A stretch of DNA of 64,000 bases from JACMJL01 sp963791805 (GCA_963791805.1 CAWBTU010000004.1:248001-312000); one strand, 5' to 3'; counted from the first letter of the stretch, positions 31,295 to 40,265 are shown. A program made the numbers and translations. Notes: generated by a model from the letters alone, not told the origin.

Positions 31295-31409
31295 AAAAAA
31301 ATTGAGAACAGCCTAAATGATATTGGGTAAAAAGGATACTATTTCTAAAGTAATGGAAATATCATTCGATACTACCAGTAAATAGATTCAGAGTAAGAAA
31401 GGTGTTAAT

Positions 31410-32075
31410 ATGAATTCAATTATTAGTAATAAACCAATATCCTATGTTACCAATGCCCTTGTTAATGAGACTAATAAAAGTACAGAAAAAAATATAATTA
31501 GTACAAGCTCTAATACCCTGGATAGTTCTGATATTTCTGAAGAAGCAAAAATAGGCTATGAATTTTCAACCCGTATAGAAGATTCTATCCACTCTATAAA
31601 TGAATCAATAGACCCTAATTTCCTTTCAAAATATACTTTAGTGTACAGTATGATAAAAAAAGAAATTGATTCTGGTGTTTATGGTAGCGATACAAAGAAA
31701 TACACATCATTATTAAATAGTTCATTTAATAATGCTATTACCCTTGCGTCAACTTCCTTAATAAACCAAGCTTCTATATCTACAGATGTTACTACTGATA
31801 CCTTAAAGCAAGATAAAAAATGTCCATTGTCCTCAACCACCATAGCCTGTCAAAAGCAAATTGAAACGGCTTCACTACTTATTGTGATATTAAAAGCTGA
31901 AAACAAACAAATTACAGAAAGCATTTCCCGCTATAAAAAGAAAAAAAATCATGAAATGGTGGCTTCCTTAAATGAATTGCGTAGGAATTATAATCATATA
32001 ATAAATAACCTGTCAGACACAATAAACCTAGTTCAAGGCAATAGTGAGGACCCCATTAACACTTCTATTTTATAA
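31410..32075 (+). CDS. Hypothetical protein (soluble, Ser/Thr/Asn-rich)
   Basis: 221 residues, no signal peptide or membrane helix. The N-terminus SIISNKPISYVTNALVNETN is disordered and Ser/Thr/Asn-rich, with the motif TLDSSDISEEAKIGYEF that recalls the VxISxxAK phrase of flagellar and FlgM-like clostridial proteins. The C-terminal half is helical, with a likely coiled coil (IETASLLIVILKAENKQITE, then NELRRNYNHIINNLSDTINL). No family recognised. AAGGTG precedes the ATG. It stands alone between a C-D repeat and a family A repeat, as a single-gene unit. Confidence 0.6.
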   Translation: MNSIISNKPISYVTNALVNETNKSTEKNIISTSSNTLDSSDISEEAKIGYEFSTRIEDSIHSINESIDPNFLSKYTLVYSMIKKEIDSGVYGSDTKKYTSLLNSSFNNAITLASTSLINQASISTDVTTDTLKQDKKCPLSSTTIACQKQIETASLLIVILKAENKQITESISRYKKKKNHEMVASLNELRRNYNHIINNLSDTINLVQGNSEDPINTSIL

Positions 32076-32172
32076 CCTTTGTAACAAACTGTTTTGCCAA
32101 CTTCAAATCATCAACGCTTGCTCTTTCCTTGTGAAGCTTTAAAAACTATCCTCTGCAGTGATTTCAATTCCA

Positions 32173-32243
32173 TTAGTTAATTTTTACATAAATGAAAAAA
32201 TTAGTTCCCCTGAGGTCGTTGCGAAACGAAGTTACGCTCACTA
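32173..32243 (+). repeat. Palindromic intergenic repeat, family A (copy 5) fused to a partial B
   Basis: TTAGTTAATTTTTACATAAA, then CCCTGAGGTCGTTGCGAAAC and GAAGTTACGCTCACTATTTA. The terminal CTATTTA leads into CGCCCCCAGGAGTTTTTA (32247-32265), a shortened family B core, and ACCCCAGAGGTGCTTA (~32308) follows. Confidence 0.65.
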
Positions 32244-32326
32244 TTTACGCCCCCAGGAGTTTTTAATTTTCTTTATTCGGTCACAGCTTATCTCTGGAAA
32301 ATATTACACCCCAGAGGTGCTTATAT

Positions 32327-33269
32327 TTAGTTTGTCGAAGTTTCTAAAAAAGATAGTACATCCTTAGCCATGCTTTGTGGATTTTCCCAATGAATGTTAT
32401 GACCAATATTTTCGTAAGCAATAAATTTTGCATTTGGTAATGCTTTACGCAAGTCATCCTGATTCTTTTTACCAAAGAAAGTATCAGATGTTCCCCATAA
32501 AATAAGGGTTGATGCTTTTATTTCTGACATAAACGATGTCAAATCAGAAAATGAGACACCTTTAGTAACAGCTCTCCAAGCATAAGGAGGGATAGCGCTA
32601 GCTTCAGCCTTTTCGTGTGATAAAAATTCTTTATCCACTGGATTTGGATTACAATACCAATTATCCATAAATTCTTCGCTTGGAGGATTATCTCCAAAGG
32701 ATAAAGTTGCGTTATACATATCTAATCCAATTGTTTGGTTATTAACTAATGTACTTGATTCCAAGACCAAATGGTCCACTTTCTCTGGATAATTAATTGC
32801 AAAGGCTTGGGCAATCATACTTCCCATTGAGTGACCGATAATGTTTGCTTTTTTAATACCTAGTTTATCCATGAATGCAGATAAATCACTGGCATACAAG
32901 GATACTGGATACATTCTCAAATCTGGCTTATCAGTTGCACCATGCCCCCTTTGATCCAACATGTAGATATGATATTTGCTTGTAAAGTAAGGTTCAATTA
33001 AAGACCAGCTCCTGCTGTTATCCGTCATACCATGCAAGAAAATAATTATTGGTCCATCAGCTTGCCCCATTTCTACATATTTCATTTTTATACCAGTACT
33101 AAGCGCAATTTCTTTTTGAATTAGCCCACTCCTTCTGACTGATACTCGTAGGTAAAGAACTACTAGTCTTTGCAGCTGGCTTATTACATCCAATTAGTGA
33201 ACATGTGAAAAGAATGATACACATTAAAAGTATAAGCCCTTTTTTATAACCTATTTTTTGTTTTTTCAT
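32327..33269 (-). pseudogene. Alpha/beta-hydrolase lipoprotein, frameshifted
   Basis: The frame starting at 33269 (MKKQKIGYKKGLILLMCIIL, behind AAGGAGGG) has a lipoprotein signal with lipobox FTCSLIGCN. The hydrolase domain is in the next frame: IIIFLHGMTDNSRSWSLIEP (oxyanion loop), ANIIGHSMGSMIAQAFAINY (GHSMG nucleophile elbow) and NIGHNIHWENPQ (catalytic His). The change of frame lies near 33119-33135, where one G too many in TGGGC would explain it. It is a secreted, membrane-anchored esterase-like protein if restored. Either real decay or a sequencing error. A MerR-type promoter sits upstream. Confidence 0.8.
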
Positions 33270-33312
33270 TTTGACCCTCCTTATTTGGTTTACAATAGTT
33301 TTTTCAATTTTG

Positions 33313-33344
33313 ATTATAATGTCTAAAGTATACTTGAGGGTCAA
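33313..33344 (-). promoter_or_regulatory. MerR-type promoter of the hydrolase gene
   Basis: Minus strand: -35 TTGACC (33339-33344) and -10 TTATAA or TATAAT (33313-33319), with a 19-20 bp spacer that holds the dyad AAGTATACTT. An over-long spacer with a central dyad is the hallmark of promoters activated by MerR-family proteins; the MerR gene lies directly upstream. Confidence 0.75.
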
Positions 33345-33349
33345 GTAAA

Positions 33350-34180
33350 TTATTTTTTTAATGGCAAAATAATTTCTGTAACAAATAATTCTTCAATATT
33401 CGTACTCCAATAATCAATAATATATCTTTCAATTGAACATCCATTAACTTTAAAATTATGCTCATTTGCCCAGATGTTTAAAGCGGAATATGTATCAGCA
33501 ATATTTTTGTGGAGACCTTTATGGTAACCGCAAATGGCAGAGCAACCCAAAATAGTTCTTACTGTTTTAGGAGTATATTTATGAATTTGAATATTGAGTG
33601 TGCAGCCTCTGTAGTCTCCTGCTAAGCGATTTGTAGTGCTTTGAAATTCAATATATAGTGGACCACATGTTATTGCTTTTTCATACTCAAAGCAATTAGT
33701 AAAATCTGCGTTGACTAAAAGATGCTTTAAAGTATCTTTCTCATATAATCTCGGTTGGTAAGAAACAACCTGAATTTCCGGAAGGAAATTCAGGTGAAAT
33801 GCGCTAATGTCTTGAGTAAGTACCCCTTTTGCCTCAGTAATCAAATTATACCAAGAAGTTAGACTATCTCGCTTTGCTTTTAGTAAAGATATTTCGTTGC
33901 TAAATCTATTAATTTTATCATCCAATAGATTTTGTAAAGGTTCTAAATCACCTCTCTTTAATAGTTCATGGATTTCATCAAGTTTAAAATTATAATATTT
34001 ATAATATTTCAAGATAGGTATTAATATTAATGCTTCACTGCTGTAATACCGATAACCACTATTTACATCCACTTTTTCTGCATTAATAATTCCTATTTCA
34101 TCGTAAAAACGAAGAGTAGAAATAGGGATTTTACAGATTTTGCTTATTTCTCCAATAGTAAATAATTTTTGATTTAACAT
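33350..34180 (-). CDS. MerR family transcriptional regulator with effector-binding domain
   Basis: 276 residues. The N-terminal MerR HTH is LFTIGEISKICKIPISTLRF, then YDEIGIINAEKVDVNSGYRY (residues 6-46), followed by the dimerisation coiled coil (~80-120). The C-terminal ~150 residues (LPEIQVVSYQPRLYEKDTLK to LFVTEIILPLKK) are a GyrI/BmrR-like drug-binding domain. It activates by twisting an over-spaced promoter; exactly such a promoter (33313-33344) follows the gene and drives the hydrolase lipoprotein. The inducer is probably a hydrophobic cation or drug, by family. The ribosome binding site is AGGAGAG. Confidence 0.88.
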   Translation of the reverse strand: MLNQKLFTIGEISKICKIPISTLRFYDEIGIINAEKVDVNSGYRYYSSEALILIPILKYYKYYNFKLDEIHELLKRGDLEPLQNLLDDKINRFSNEISLLKAKRDSLTSWYNLITEAKGVLTQDISAFHLNFLPEIQVVSYQPRLYEKDTLKHLLVNADFTNCFEYEKAITCGPLYIEFQSTTNRLAGDYRGCTLNIQIHKYTPKTVRTILGCSAICGYHKGLHKNIADTYSALNIWANEHNFKVNGCSIERYIIDYWSTNIEELFVTEIILPLKK

Positions 34181-34822
34181 TAAAATTACTCTCCTCTCAT
34201 AATATCCCTGTTACTCTTTTTTGATCTTTCTATCAATTATAGACATCAATATACTCTTTTATTATTTATTTTGCAATTTTTTTAATGCTAATATTTAAAT
34301 TAATGAAATTACTTTATATTTTAACTAATATAATGATCAAGGTTTTTATAGAATTCGACAAAATTCAAGTATTTAGATTGACAATATATATATATCGAAT
34401 GCTAATAATAATTTAGTGCTATATTTATATGAGGGGAGTTACATAATAGATAAGTTCCTCTAGATTTCTCATTAAACAATTTCCTTTTTTCTAAAATAAT
34501 CAGTCAAAATTACAATTAAAGGGTTTCATCTAACTTCGGTATTACCGACACTCATTAATTAAGTGTTCATTTTTCCAAATTCCTATTATAGGCATTAGCT
34601 CAACTTAATCTATTCCCTAATAAACACACCTTACTACACATAATTCAATATGTATTTATTTAACCCTTCAATATTTGTAGTAAAAAGTAAAAACATCCAT
34701 TATACTACACTTATAGTTACTTAACTATTCTATAATTTTAGAACACATTTTTATTGCAATTTTTTTCACTACTACTTAAATAAAAAATTTATTTTCTATC
34801 CCTAAAAGAATGCCTACTTCTC
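34181..34822. other. Long AT-rich non-coding stretch
   Basis: About 640 bases with no reading frame that has a ribosome binding site. It includes the MerR gene's promoter region. Several A/T tracts; no clear dyads apart from the elements listed next. Confidence 0.5.
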
Positions 34823-34893
34823 TTTAGCTAATTTTTACATACATGAAAAATTAGCACCCAGAGGTCGTTGCGAAACGAAGTTTAGCTTGCTAC
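34823..34893 (+). repeat. Palindromic intergenic repeat, family A (copy 6)
   Basis: TTTAGCTAATTTTTACATAC, ATGAAAAATTAGCACCCAGA, then GGTCGTTGCGAAACGAAGTT and TAGCTTGCTAC. It lies 125 bp from the oleate hydratase stop codon and is the copy farthest to the right. Confidence 0.75.
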
Positions 34894-34906
34894 TGAAATA
34901 ATGATA

Positions 34907-34942
34907 CCCCTAATCGCAGTTAACTTATTCTACGATTAGGGG
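34907..34942. terminator. Hairpin, probable terminator
   Basis: CCCCTAATCG/CGATTAGGGG stem with a 16-base loop, followed on the plus strand by CATTTTTAC. It lies downstream of the oleate hydratase gene (minus strand), where its T-tract is poor, so direction is uncertain. Confidence 0.5.
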
Positions 34943-35018
34943 CATTTTTACAATATCCGTTTTTATTAATTCAGTTAAAACATTGTAATGTATAGATTCC
35001 GTCTATAGTTTATTTTCC

Positions 35019-36596
35019 TTATCGTAAACTGGTAAGCACAGCCTTAAATAGCGTGTTTACATTCTCTGAATGCGGAGTAACAGGAGAAATGGGAAGATGT
35101 ACATCCATCAATCTGTATACCGCCATTCGAGCTGCTCTTACAGAGTATTCCTCTGTAAAAACCATATCCTTAGGGATTTCAACAAACTGGCTTATCATAG
35201 CCAAGTTAGTGCTTCCCTTCGGAATAACAGCAGGTCTATCAGCCATGGCGCGAGGCTGGAAATGAGAATCGATATAAGGCATAATGCAAGGAATGACATT
35301 TACCGCTTCTGCAATGATTTCATCCAGATGTTCTTCAAAGTGGTATTGATAAACAAGCTCAGTTAAAATCTCTTTTCCTGTGCATTCTCTCATAGGCTTT
35401 TTCACATAATCACCAATTTTATTAGGATACAAGCCGTAACCCCAATATACATAACAGCCTTCTGGTTGATTAGGAAAATGTGGTTGAACAGCACCAACAA
35501 AGGACATACGCCAACTAGAATCTGGGAATGTCATAATACCAACAGTATTGCGCGAGAAATTTTTTAGGAGCTTATCCATGCAGTTACCTTTGAATGTAAC
35601 GGTAAAGGACTCCCATGTGGTTTCGTTAGGATTTTTAAAGAACGGTTCGGGATTTCCAAGCCCCGGCTTTTTTCTTGCCATTTTGCTCCACAAGAGGTAA
35701 GACGGAGGCAATTCAGTAACTGACGGCGCAGGCATGTTAAAACCTCCAAGAGAAGAACAGTCTGTGATTGAGCCATTTGTCACGAAGCACATGTCATCAT
35801 CTTTGAGCTGGATAATCTCATCTGTACCATTGGTGTTACAATGAATGGCTTTCACTGTAATGTTGTCTGTATCATCAAAGTCAATGTCCATAACAGTGCA
35901 CTTCGTAACAAAATCTACATGATAGCTGTTAAGATAAGACTTAAGAGGCAGAATCAGCGAATCATATTGATTGTATCTAGTTCGTGTAACACCTTCTAGA
36001 GTTTGAATACGGCTATACTCAAATATCATTCTGTTCATGTAACGGCGAAACTCAAACATACTGGACCATTCAAAAAATGCAAAGGTTGTTTGCCACATAT
36101 ACCAAAAGTTTGTGGTAAAAAAATGATCAGAAAACCAGTCATTAATTTTCACATTGTCCAGCTTTGCTTCATCAGTTATCAGCAATTTTAGCATGGTGAT
36201 ACGATCTTCATTATTAAATCCCATACTTTGAACACTCAAAACTTTTCCATTTTTATCAATCAGCCTGGCATTTGTGCAGGTTGGATGCTTTGCATCGAAA
36301 TCCAAGATTTCCTCTGTTACGGATTTTCCTAGCTCAACAAGAGAAGGAATATCTCTGAATAAATCCCAAAAATTTTCAAAAGTTTCTCTATTGAGCATAC
36401 GTCCACCGCGACATACATATCCCTTTTCAGGTGTACCAATACCATCATTACAGCCACCAAGAATGTTCATACTCTCCATGATATGAATATTTTTCCCCTC
36501 CATGCCGCAATCACGAATAAGATAAACCGCACCTGCTAATGAAGCAAGACCGCCACCTACGAAGTAGGCTTGTTTATTTCCACAATTTCTGTCCAT
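35019..36596 (-). CDS. ohyA: Oleate hydratase
   Basis: 525 residues, the usual size (MCRA family). The N-terminal FAD-binding loop is YFVGGGLASLAGAVYLIRDC, then HIMESMNILGGCNDG and the conserved YVCRGGRMLNRETFENFWDL. Later blocks are WYMWQTTFAFFEWSSMFEFR, VTRTRYNQYDSLILPL, VYWGYGLYPNKIGDYVKK and the C-terminal PFDV-like HSENVNTLFKAVLTSLR. The enzyme adds water to the cis-9 double bond of oleic or palmitoleic acid to give 10-hydroxy fatty acids, detoxifying unsaturated fatty acids at the membrane. The start MDRNCGNKQ follows GGGGG. It lies downstream of a TetR gene, with a 43-bp inverted repeat at the promoter. Confidence 0.93.
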   Translation of the reverse strand: MDRNCGNKQAYFVGGGLASLAGAVYLIRDCGMEGKNIHIMESMNILGGCNDGIGTPEKGYVCRGGRMLNRETFENFWDLFRDIPSLVELGKSVTEEILDFDAKHPTCTNARLIDKNGKVLSVQSMGFNNEDRITMLKLLITDEAKLDNVKINDWFSDHFFTTNFWYMWQTTFAFFEWSSMFEFRRYMNRMIFEYSRIQTLEGVTRTRYNQYDSLILPLKSYLNSYHVDFVTKCTVMDIDFDDTDNITVKAIHCNTNGTDEIIQLKDDDMCFVTNGSITDCSSLGGFNMPAPSVTELPPSYLLWSKMARKKPGLGNPEPFFKNPNETTWESFTVTFKGNCMDKLLKNFSRNTVGIMTFPDSSWRMSFVGAVQPHFPNQPEGCYVYWGYGLYPNKIGDYVKKPMRECTGKEILTELVYQYHFEEHLDEIIAEAVNVIPCIMPYIDSHFQPRAMADRPAVIPKGSTNLAMISQFVEIPKDMVFTEEYSVRAARMAVYRLMDVHLPISPVTPHSENVNTLFKAVLTSLR

Positions 36597-36611
36597 ATAA
36601 TAATACCCCCA

Positions 36612-36675
36612 TTTAGAATAAAATTGCATATTTTATATGCAATTTTATTCTAAAAGAGCTTCACCAAATTCACAA
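36612..36675 (-). promoter_or_regulatory. ohyA promoter and 43-bp inverted repeat operator
   Basis: TTTAGAATAAAATTGCATAT and its exact inverse are separated by TTT (36612-36654). On the minus strand, TTGTGA (36670-36675) and TAGAAT (36647-36652), 17 bp apart, form a promoter, so the repeat covers the -10 box and start site. It is the likely binding site of the neighbouring TetR protein; as RNA it would also fold just before the ribosome binding site. Confidence 0.7.
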
Positions 36676-36685
36676 TTTACATTGG

Positions 36686-36717
36686 TGGGACTGTGTAAAG
36701 TAACTTTACACAGCCCC
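36686..36717 (-). terminator. Terminator of the TetR gene upstream of ohyA
   Basis: CTGTGTAAAG/CTTTACACAG stem with a TAA loop plus flanking GGG/CCC. It lies 14 bp past the TetR stop codon. Confidence 0.65.
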
Positions 36718-36730
36718 ACGAATGTAAAAC

Positions 36731-37285
36731 TTATTTGTCATATTTTGTAAGAGCTTTTCTTATATCGCCCTTTGTTAAAACATCAATTTGATCAATTATC
36801 TCCTTTGGTTCTTCAAGCATTCCTCTTTTCAGCCAGTCAAACCCAATCTGAATGAAAGCAAAACTGTAAAAGCGGGCAATAAACTCTTTATTTTTCTGTT
36901 CTACATTGAGATCAGTAGATTGAGATTCTACTACTTCCAAAATCATTTTATATAATATGTTGAATATAAAGTTTTCAAAATAATCTCTGCCTATGGAACG
37001 ATATGTATTCTGCACAAATTTTTTATTGGCAAGCATATATTGGAGAACATGATAATACCCCTCTTGCCATGTTTCATAATCTTTATGATCATTCACTAGC
37101 TTCACAGCTTCATTAGTATATATCAATTCAAGCAAATCATAAATATCATTAAAGTGATAGTAAAAAGCTTGACGACTAATTTTGCATTCATCTACAATAT
37201 CTTTTATTGAAATACTTTCAAGCGTCTTGTTGCTCAACATTTTTTTTAAGGTTTCCGCAAGAGCTTCTTTTGTTGTTTGAAGCAT
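36731..37285 (-). CDS. TetR/AcrR family regulator (probable fatty-acid sensor for ohyA)
   Basis: 184 residues. The N-terminal HTH is LESISIKDIVDECKISRQAF, then YYHFNDIYDLLELIYTNEAV (about residues 22-62), of the DhaS/TetR_C_8 type. The C-terminal domain (EGYYHVLQYMLANKKFVQNT to GDIRKALTKYDK) is helical. It lies directly upstream of ohyA on the same strand, separated by a terminator and the large inverted repeat, so it probably represses ohyA until unsaturated fatty acids bind. The ligand is inference. GAAAGGAG lies upstream of the ATG. Confidence 0.85.
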   Translation of the reverse strand: MLQTTKEALAETLKKMLSNKTLESISIKDIVDECKISRQAFYYHFNDIYDLLELIYTNEAVKLVNDHKDYETWQEGYYHVLQYMLANKKFVQNTYRSIGRDYFENFIFNILYKMILEVVESQSTDLNVEQKNKEFIARFYSFAFIQIGFDWLKRGMLEEPKEIIDQIDVLTKGDIRKALTKYDK

Positions 37286-37547
37286 TTTTCCTTTTCTCCT
37301 TTCTTATCGTTATGCAAACGACAAGCTTCAGGCTTCTTCACATTATTTTGTACGAGCCTTGTATTCTTTATTTTGCTGTTCTATTTGATTGTAATATATT
37401 TCTTTTTGGTAATATGCAAATCAATTTACAGCATATAAAATATTACATTATACTTAGTAACAATGTACATCATTAAGGTTTTTTTATCAACCTATACTGA
37501 TTCATTAAATATTAGTATTTTCAAATATTTGAAGGCAAAATCAGAGA

Positions 37548-37561
37548 AAAATTGCTATTTA
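37548..37561 (+). repeat. S motif variant (AAAATTGCTATTTA)
   Basis: Overlaps the stop codon of the truncated phosphotransferase (minus strand: AGTAAATAGCAATTTT), just as at 18501-18514. Confidence 0.45.
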
Positions 37562-38019
37562 CTATACAGCTCACTTTTTCTAATAAATTCAAATATTTTT
37601 TTCTCCATGTAGGATTTTTCTGGAACAGCAACAAACTTAAAAATTATTGATGTTCTTGCAACATCCGCCAATTGATTTCCTTGAGTTGCTGTCATCCAGT
37701 CAATTATTATTGGTTTATCTTTTGTTAATAGTATATTATCTGGATGAAAATCTCCATGACATAATATACTATCATCTTCAATTTGTTCAATATATTCATA
37801 TAATCTTGTTTTTATATCATCTGATAATAATTCTGTCCTTAATATACAAACCTTGAGTCTCATTTTAAATTTAGGTAACTCAAAATCAACCTTCTGCTGA
37901 ATTAATTTATGTAACTCTGCTAATCTTTGTGCCTCTTTCTTTACTCTCCAAGGTTTAGATGCTATTATTTTCATCATGGTTAAACCATTAATTCGTTCAT
38001 ATACAATATCCTTGAACAC
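37555..38019 (-). pseudogene. Aminoglycoside phosphotransferase-like kinase, N-terminally truncated
   Basis: 154 residues keep only the C-lobe: IVYERINGLTMMKIIASKPW, the catalytic Brenner motif ILCHGDFHPDNILLTKDKPI and IIDWMTATQGNQLADVARTS (metal-binding Asp). The ATP-binding N-lobe, about 70 residues, is absent, and the apparent GTG start follows directly after an in-frame TAG. A protein without the N-lobe cannot bind ATP, so this is a remnant. Its 3' end overlaps an S-type motif, like genes of the 15.8-20 kb array. Confidence 0.75.
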
Positions 38020-38126
38020 CTATAACAACTGGTATAGGTAGGGTTTGCCAAAAGCTATAAAGATTTTGTAATCATTGTCTTTTAAAACTTCGTGTTACCC
38101 TTTCTCAAAACAAGTATTACATGCAC

Positions 38127-38151
38127 AAATTGGGTAATACTTACCCAATTT
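38127..38151. promoter_or_regulatory. 25-bp palindrome upstream of the sigma-54 activator gene
   Basis: AAATTGGGTAA and its exact inverse around TAC. It lies about 100 bp before the activator's ATG. It could be an autoregulatory site or an upstream activating sequence; no -24/-12 promoter is seen beside it. Confidence 0.5.
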
Positions 38152-38247
38152 TCGATAATATCTATCTTTTTATAAGCATATTTATGCTATAATGTAAAAA
38201 AAACAATAATTCTTCGTTTTCTAAGAATTGAATCAGGAGGAACCGCC

Positions 38248-40257
38248 ATGACTGAAATAAACTATGAAAAATGGTCAAAACTTCATACTTTTAAAGAAAT
38301 TAGAAATAATTTGCCACCTCAGATACTTAAGTCTTGGGAAGAAAGTCATACTGCAGGAATTAATCCAAATAGAAGTGTACCTCTAATTTGTTCAGATGAA
38401 GAATTTAGCATTTGCAAAGAAAATTGCAAATCTCTTTTTATATATTCAAATGAAATTCTCAGCAAAACTCCAAGTAAATTTGATGATTTTGAATTTGGTA
38501 TTGCCTTGTTTGATAGAAATGGCTGCCTTTTGAAATTTTATGGAGATGATAGTTTCAAACTATGGGCTAAAGAGAATAAAATAGAGAAAAAATCTGTTTG
38601 GGATGAAAAAACAATAGGCACCAATGCTGTTTCTCTAGGTCTTAAATATAAGAAACCCTTTGAAGTAAATGGTGAAGAACACTATTCTAGATTTGCCATT
38701 GATATGTCAGTTTATTTTTCTCCTATCTTAGTAGAAAAAGATGCTAGAGAAAAATTTGTCCTTGGTGGGATAGCAATTATTACTCCTAGCATTAATAAAA
38801 ATTCTGTTCTCTCAGTTTTATCTGAATCTATAGCAAGTAAAATTGCCTTGCAGTGCTTTTGGTTTCAATCCTGCGATATTTTCTTTGATTCCATAGAAGG
38901 ATATTTAGCTCTAGATCAATCCAATAAAGATAACAGGATTTTGTATATAAATAAGCAAGTTTTCAATATTTTTAATATCCCGTTTAAAAATATGTACTAC
39001 AGAAATGTAGAGGAGATTATTGATCCATTACCTGAAAATAAAGAGTTCTGGAATATTGTCAGTAATAAAACAAAAGTTCAAGATATGGATATGAAAGTAT
39101 CCGTACATGGCAAGCAAATAAAACTAAATATTTCTGTACGTCCCTTTTATGCAAGAGATTTTCACATTGATGGAGTTTCAATTATTATAAGCTCCAGAGA
39201 AAGAATACAGAAACTAGTCTCTAAACATACAGGTAATAATGCTAATTTTAACTTTTCACAAATTATAGGCAGCAATACAAGTTTTATGAATGTTCTAAGC
39301 CAAGGAAAAGCCGCTTCCCAAAACAATATTAATGTTTTACTCTTAGGTGAAAGTGGTGTAGGCAAAGATATCATCGCACAATCTATACACAATGCTAGCG
39401 ATAGAAGCCAGAATCCTTTTATAGCTGTTAATTGTGCCTCTTTCCCAAAAGACCTTATATCCAGTGAGCTTTTTGGCTACGAAGAAGGTGCTTTCACAGG
39501 TTCTAAAAAGGGTGGAAATATTGGTAAATTCGAATTAGCAAATCATGGTACTATCTTTTTAGATGAAATTGGAGATATGCCTCTAGATTTACAAGCAGTG
39601 CTACTCCGGGTAATAGAGCAAAAAAGCTTGATGAAAATTGGTGGTGTAATTTCTACAGACCTAGATGTAAGAATAATCGCAGCAACAAATAAAAATCTAA
39701 AGAAGAAGATTTTAAGAGGAGAATTCCGTGAAGATTTATACTATAGATTAGGAATAATCAAGCTTATGATTCCGCCACTTCGCCAAAGAAAAGATGATAT
39801 ATTAATATTAGCTGAGCAATTTATAGAGCAGATATGTTTTAGAGTTAATAAACCCATAGTTAACTTATCTGATGAGGTTAAGGACTTCTTTGTAAAATAT
39901 GATTGGCCAGGAAATGTTCGTGAGATGAAAAATTTATTGGAATGTGTAATTCAAATTTATGATGCCCCAACAATAAACTTAGAACAAATCCAAAATTATG
40001 TAATGGATGAGCCAGTTTCTGAAAGAAATATGCTAATGCAATCCTTGGATGAACGTTCTATGGATAATACTTTTTCCTTTAATGCAAATCCTTCTAACGC
40101 CAATGAATCAAGTATTAAGTTAATAAAAAAACACTCAAAAGAATGTGTTTTGAGTGCTTTAGAATCAAATAAATATAATAAAAATAATACTGCTGAATAT
40201 CTTGGTATATCGAGAAAAACATTGTATAACAGGATGAGGGAATATGGTATTGAATAG
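38248..40257 (+). CDS. Sigma-54-dependent Fis family activator (AcoR-like)
   Basis: 669 residues. The N-terminal ~60-200 is a GAF-type sensor (FGIALFDRNGCLLKFYGDDS, then WDEKTIGTNAVSLGLKY, typical of AcoR-like regulators). A PAS-like region follows (~215-330). The AAA+ core has Walker A GESGVGKDIIAQSIHNASDR, the sigma-54 contact loop GAFTGSKKGG, Walker B TIFLDEIGDMPLDLQAVLLR and an arginine-finger region FREDLYYRLGIIKLMIPPLR. The C-terminal Fis-type HTH is NKNNTAEYLGISRKTLYNRM. AcoR-type proteins switch on alcohol/acetoin pathway operons. No adjacent sigma-54 target is visible; both flanking genes are on the other strand. The iron alcohol dehydrogenase at 692 is a conceivable but unproven target. 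Confidence 0.92.
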   Translation: MTEINYEKWSKLHTFKEIRNNLPPQILKSWEESHTAGINPNRSVPLICSDEEFSICKENCKSLFIYSNEILSKTPSKFDDFEFGIALFDRNGCLLKFYGDDSFKLWAKENKIEKKSVWDEKTIGTNAVSLGLKYKKPFEVNGEEHYSRFAIDMSVYFSPILVEKDAREKFVLGGIAIITPSINKNSVLSVLSESIASKIALQCFWFQSCDIFFDSIEGYLALDQSNKDNRILYINKQVFNIFNIPFKNMYYRNVEEIIDPLPENKEFWNIVSNKTKVQDMDMKVSVHGKQIKLNISVRPFYARDFHIDGVSIIISSRERIQKLVSKHTGNNANFNFSQIIGSNTSFMNVLSQGKAASQNNINVLLLGESGVGKDIIAQSIHNASDRSQNPFIAVNCASFPKDLISSELFGYEEGAFTGSKKGGNIGKFELANHGTIFLDEIGDMPLDLQAVLLRVIEQKSLMKIGGVISTDLDVRIIAATNKNLKKKILRGEFREDLYYRLGIIKLMIPPLRQRKDDILILAEQFIEQICFRVNKPIVNLSDEVKDFFVKYDWPGNVREMKNLLECVIQIYDAPTINLEQIQNYVMDEPVSERNMLMQSLDERSMDNTFSFNANPSNANESSIKLIKKHSKECVLSALESNKYNKNNTAEYLGISRKTLYNRMREYGIE

Positions 40258-40265
40258 GATATTAT

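Noticed and set aside
15818..34893. Classical integron
   Set aside because: No integrase gene and no GTTRRRY core sites; the repeats resemble attC sites only in logic, so I list them as repeats and keep the cassette idea as a hypothesis.
17136..34893. CRISPR array
   Set aside because: The repeats are few, of different families, irregularly spaced and separated by genes; there are no cas genes.
35053..36486. Several plus-strand frames inside oleate hydratase
   Set aside because: Antisense shadows without ribosome binding sites.
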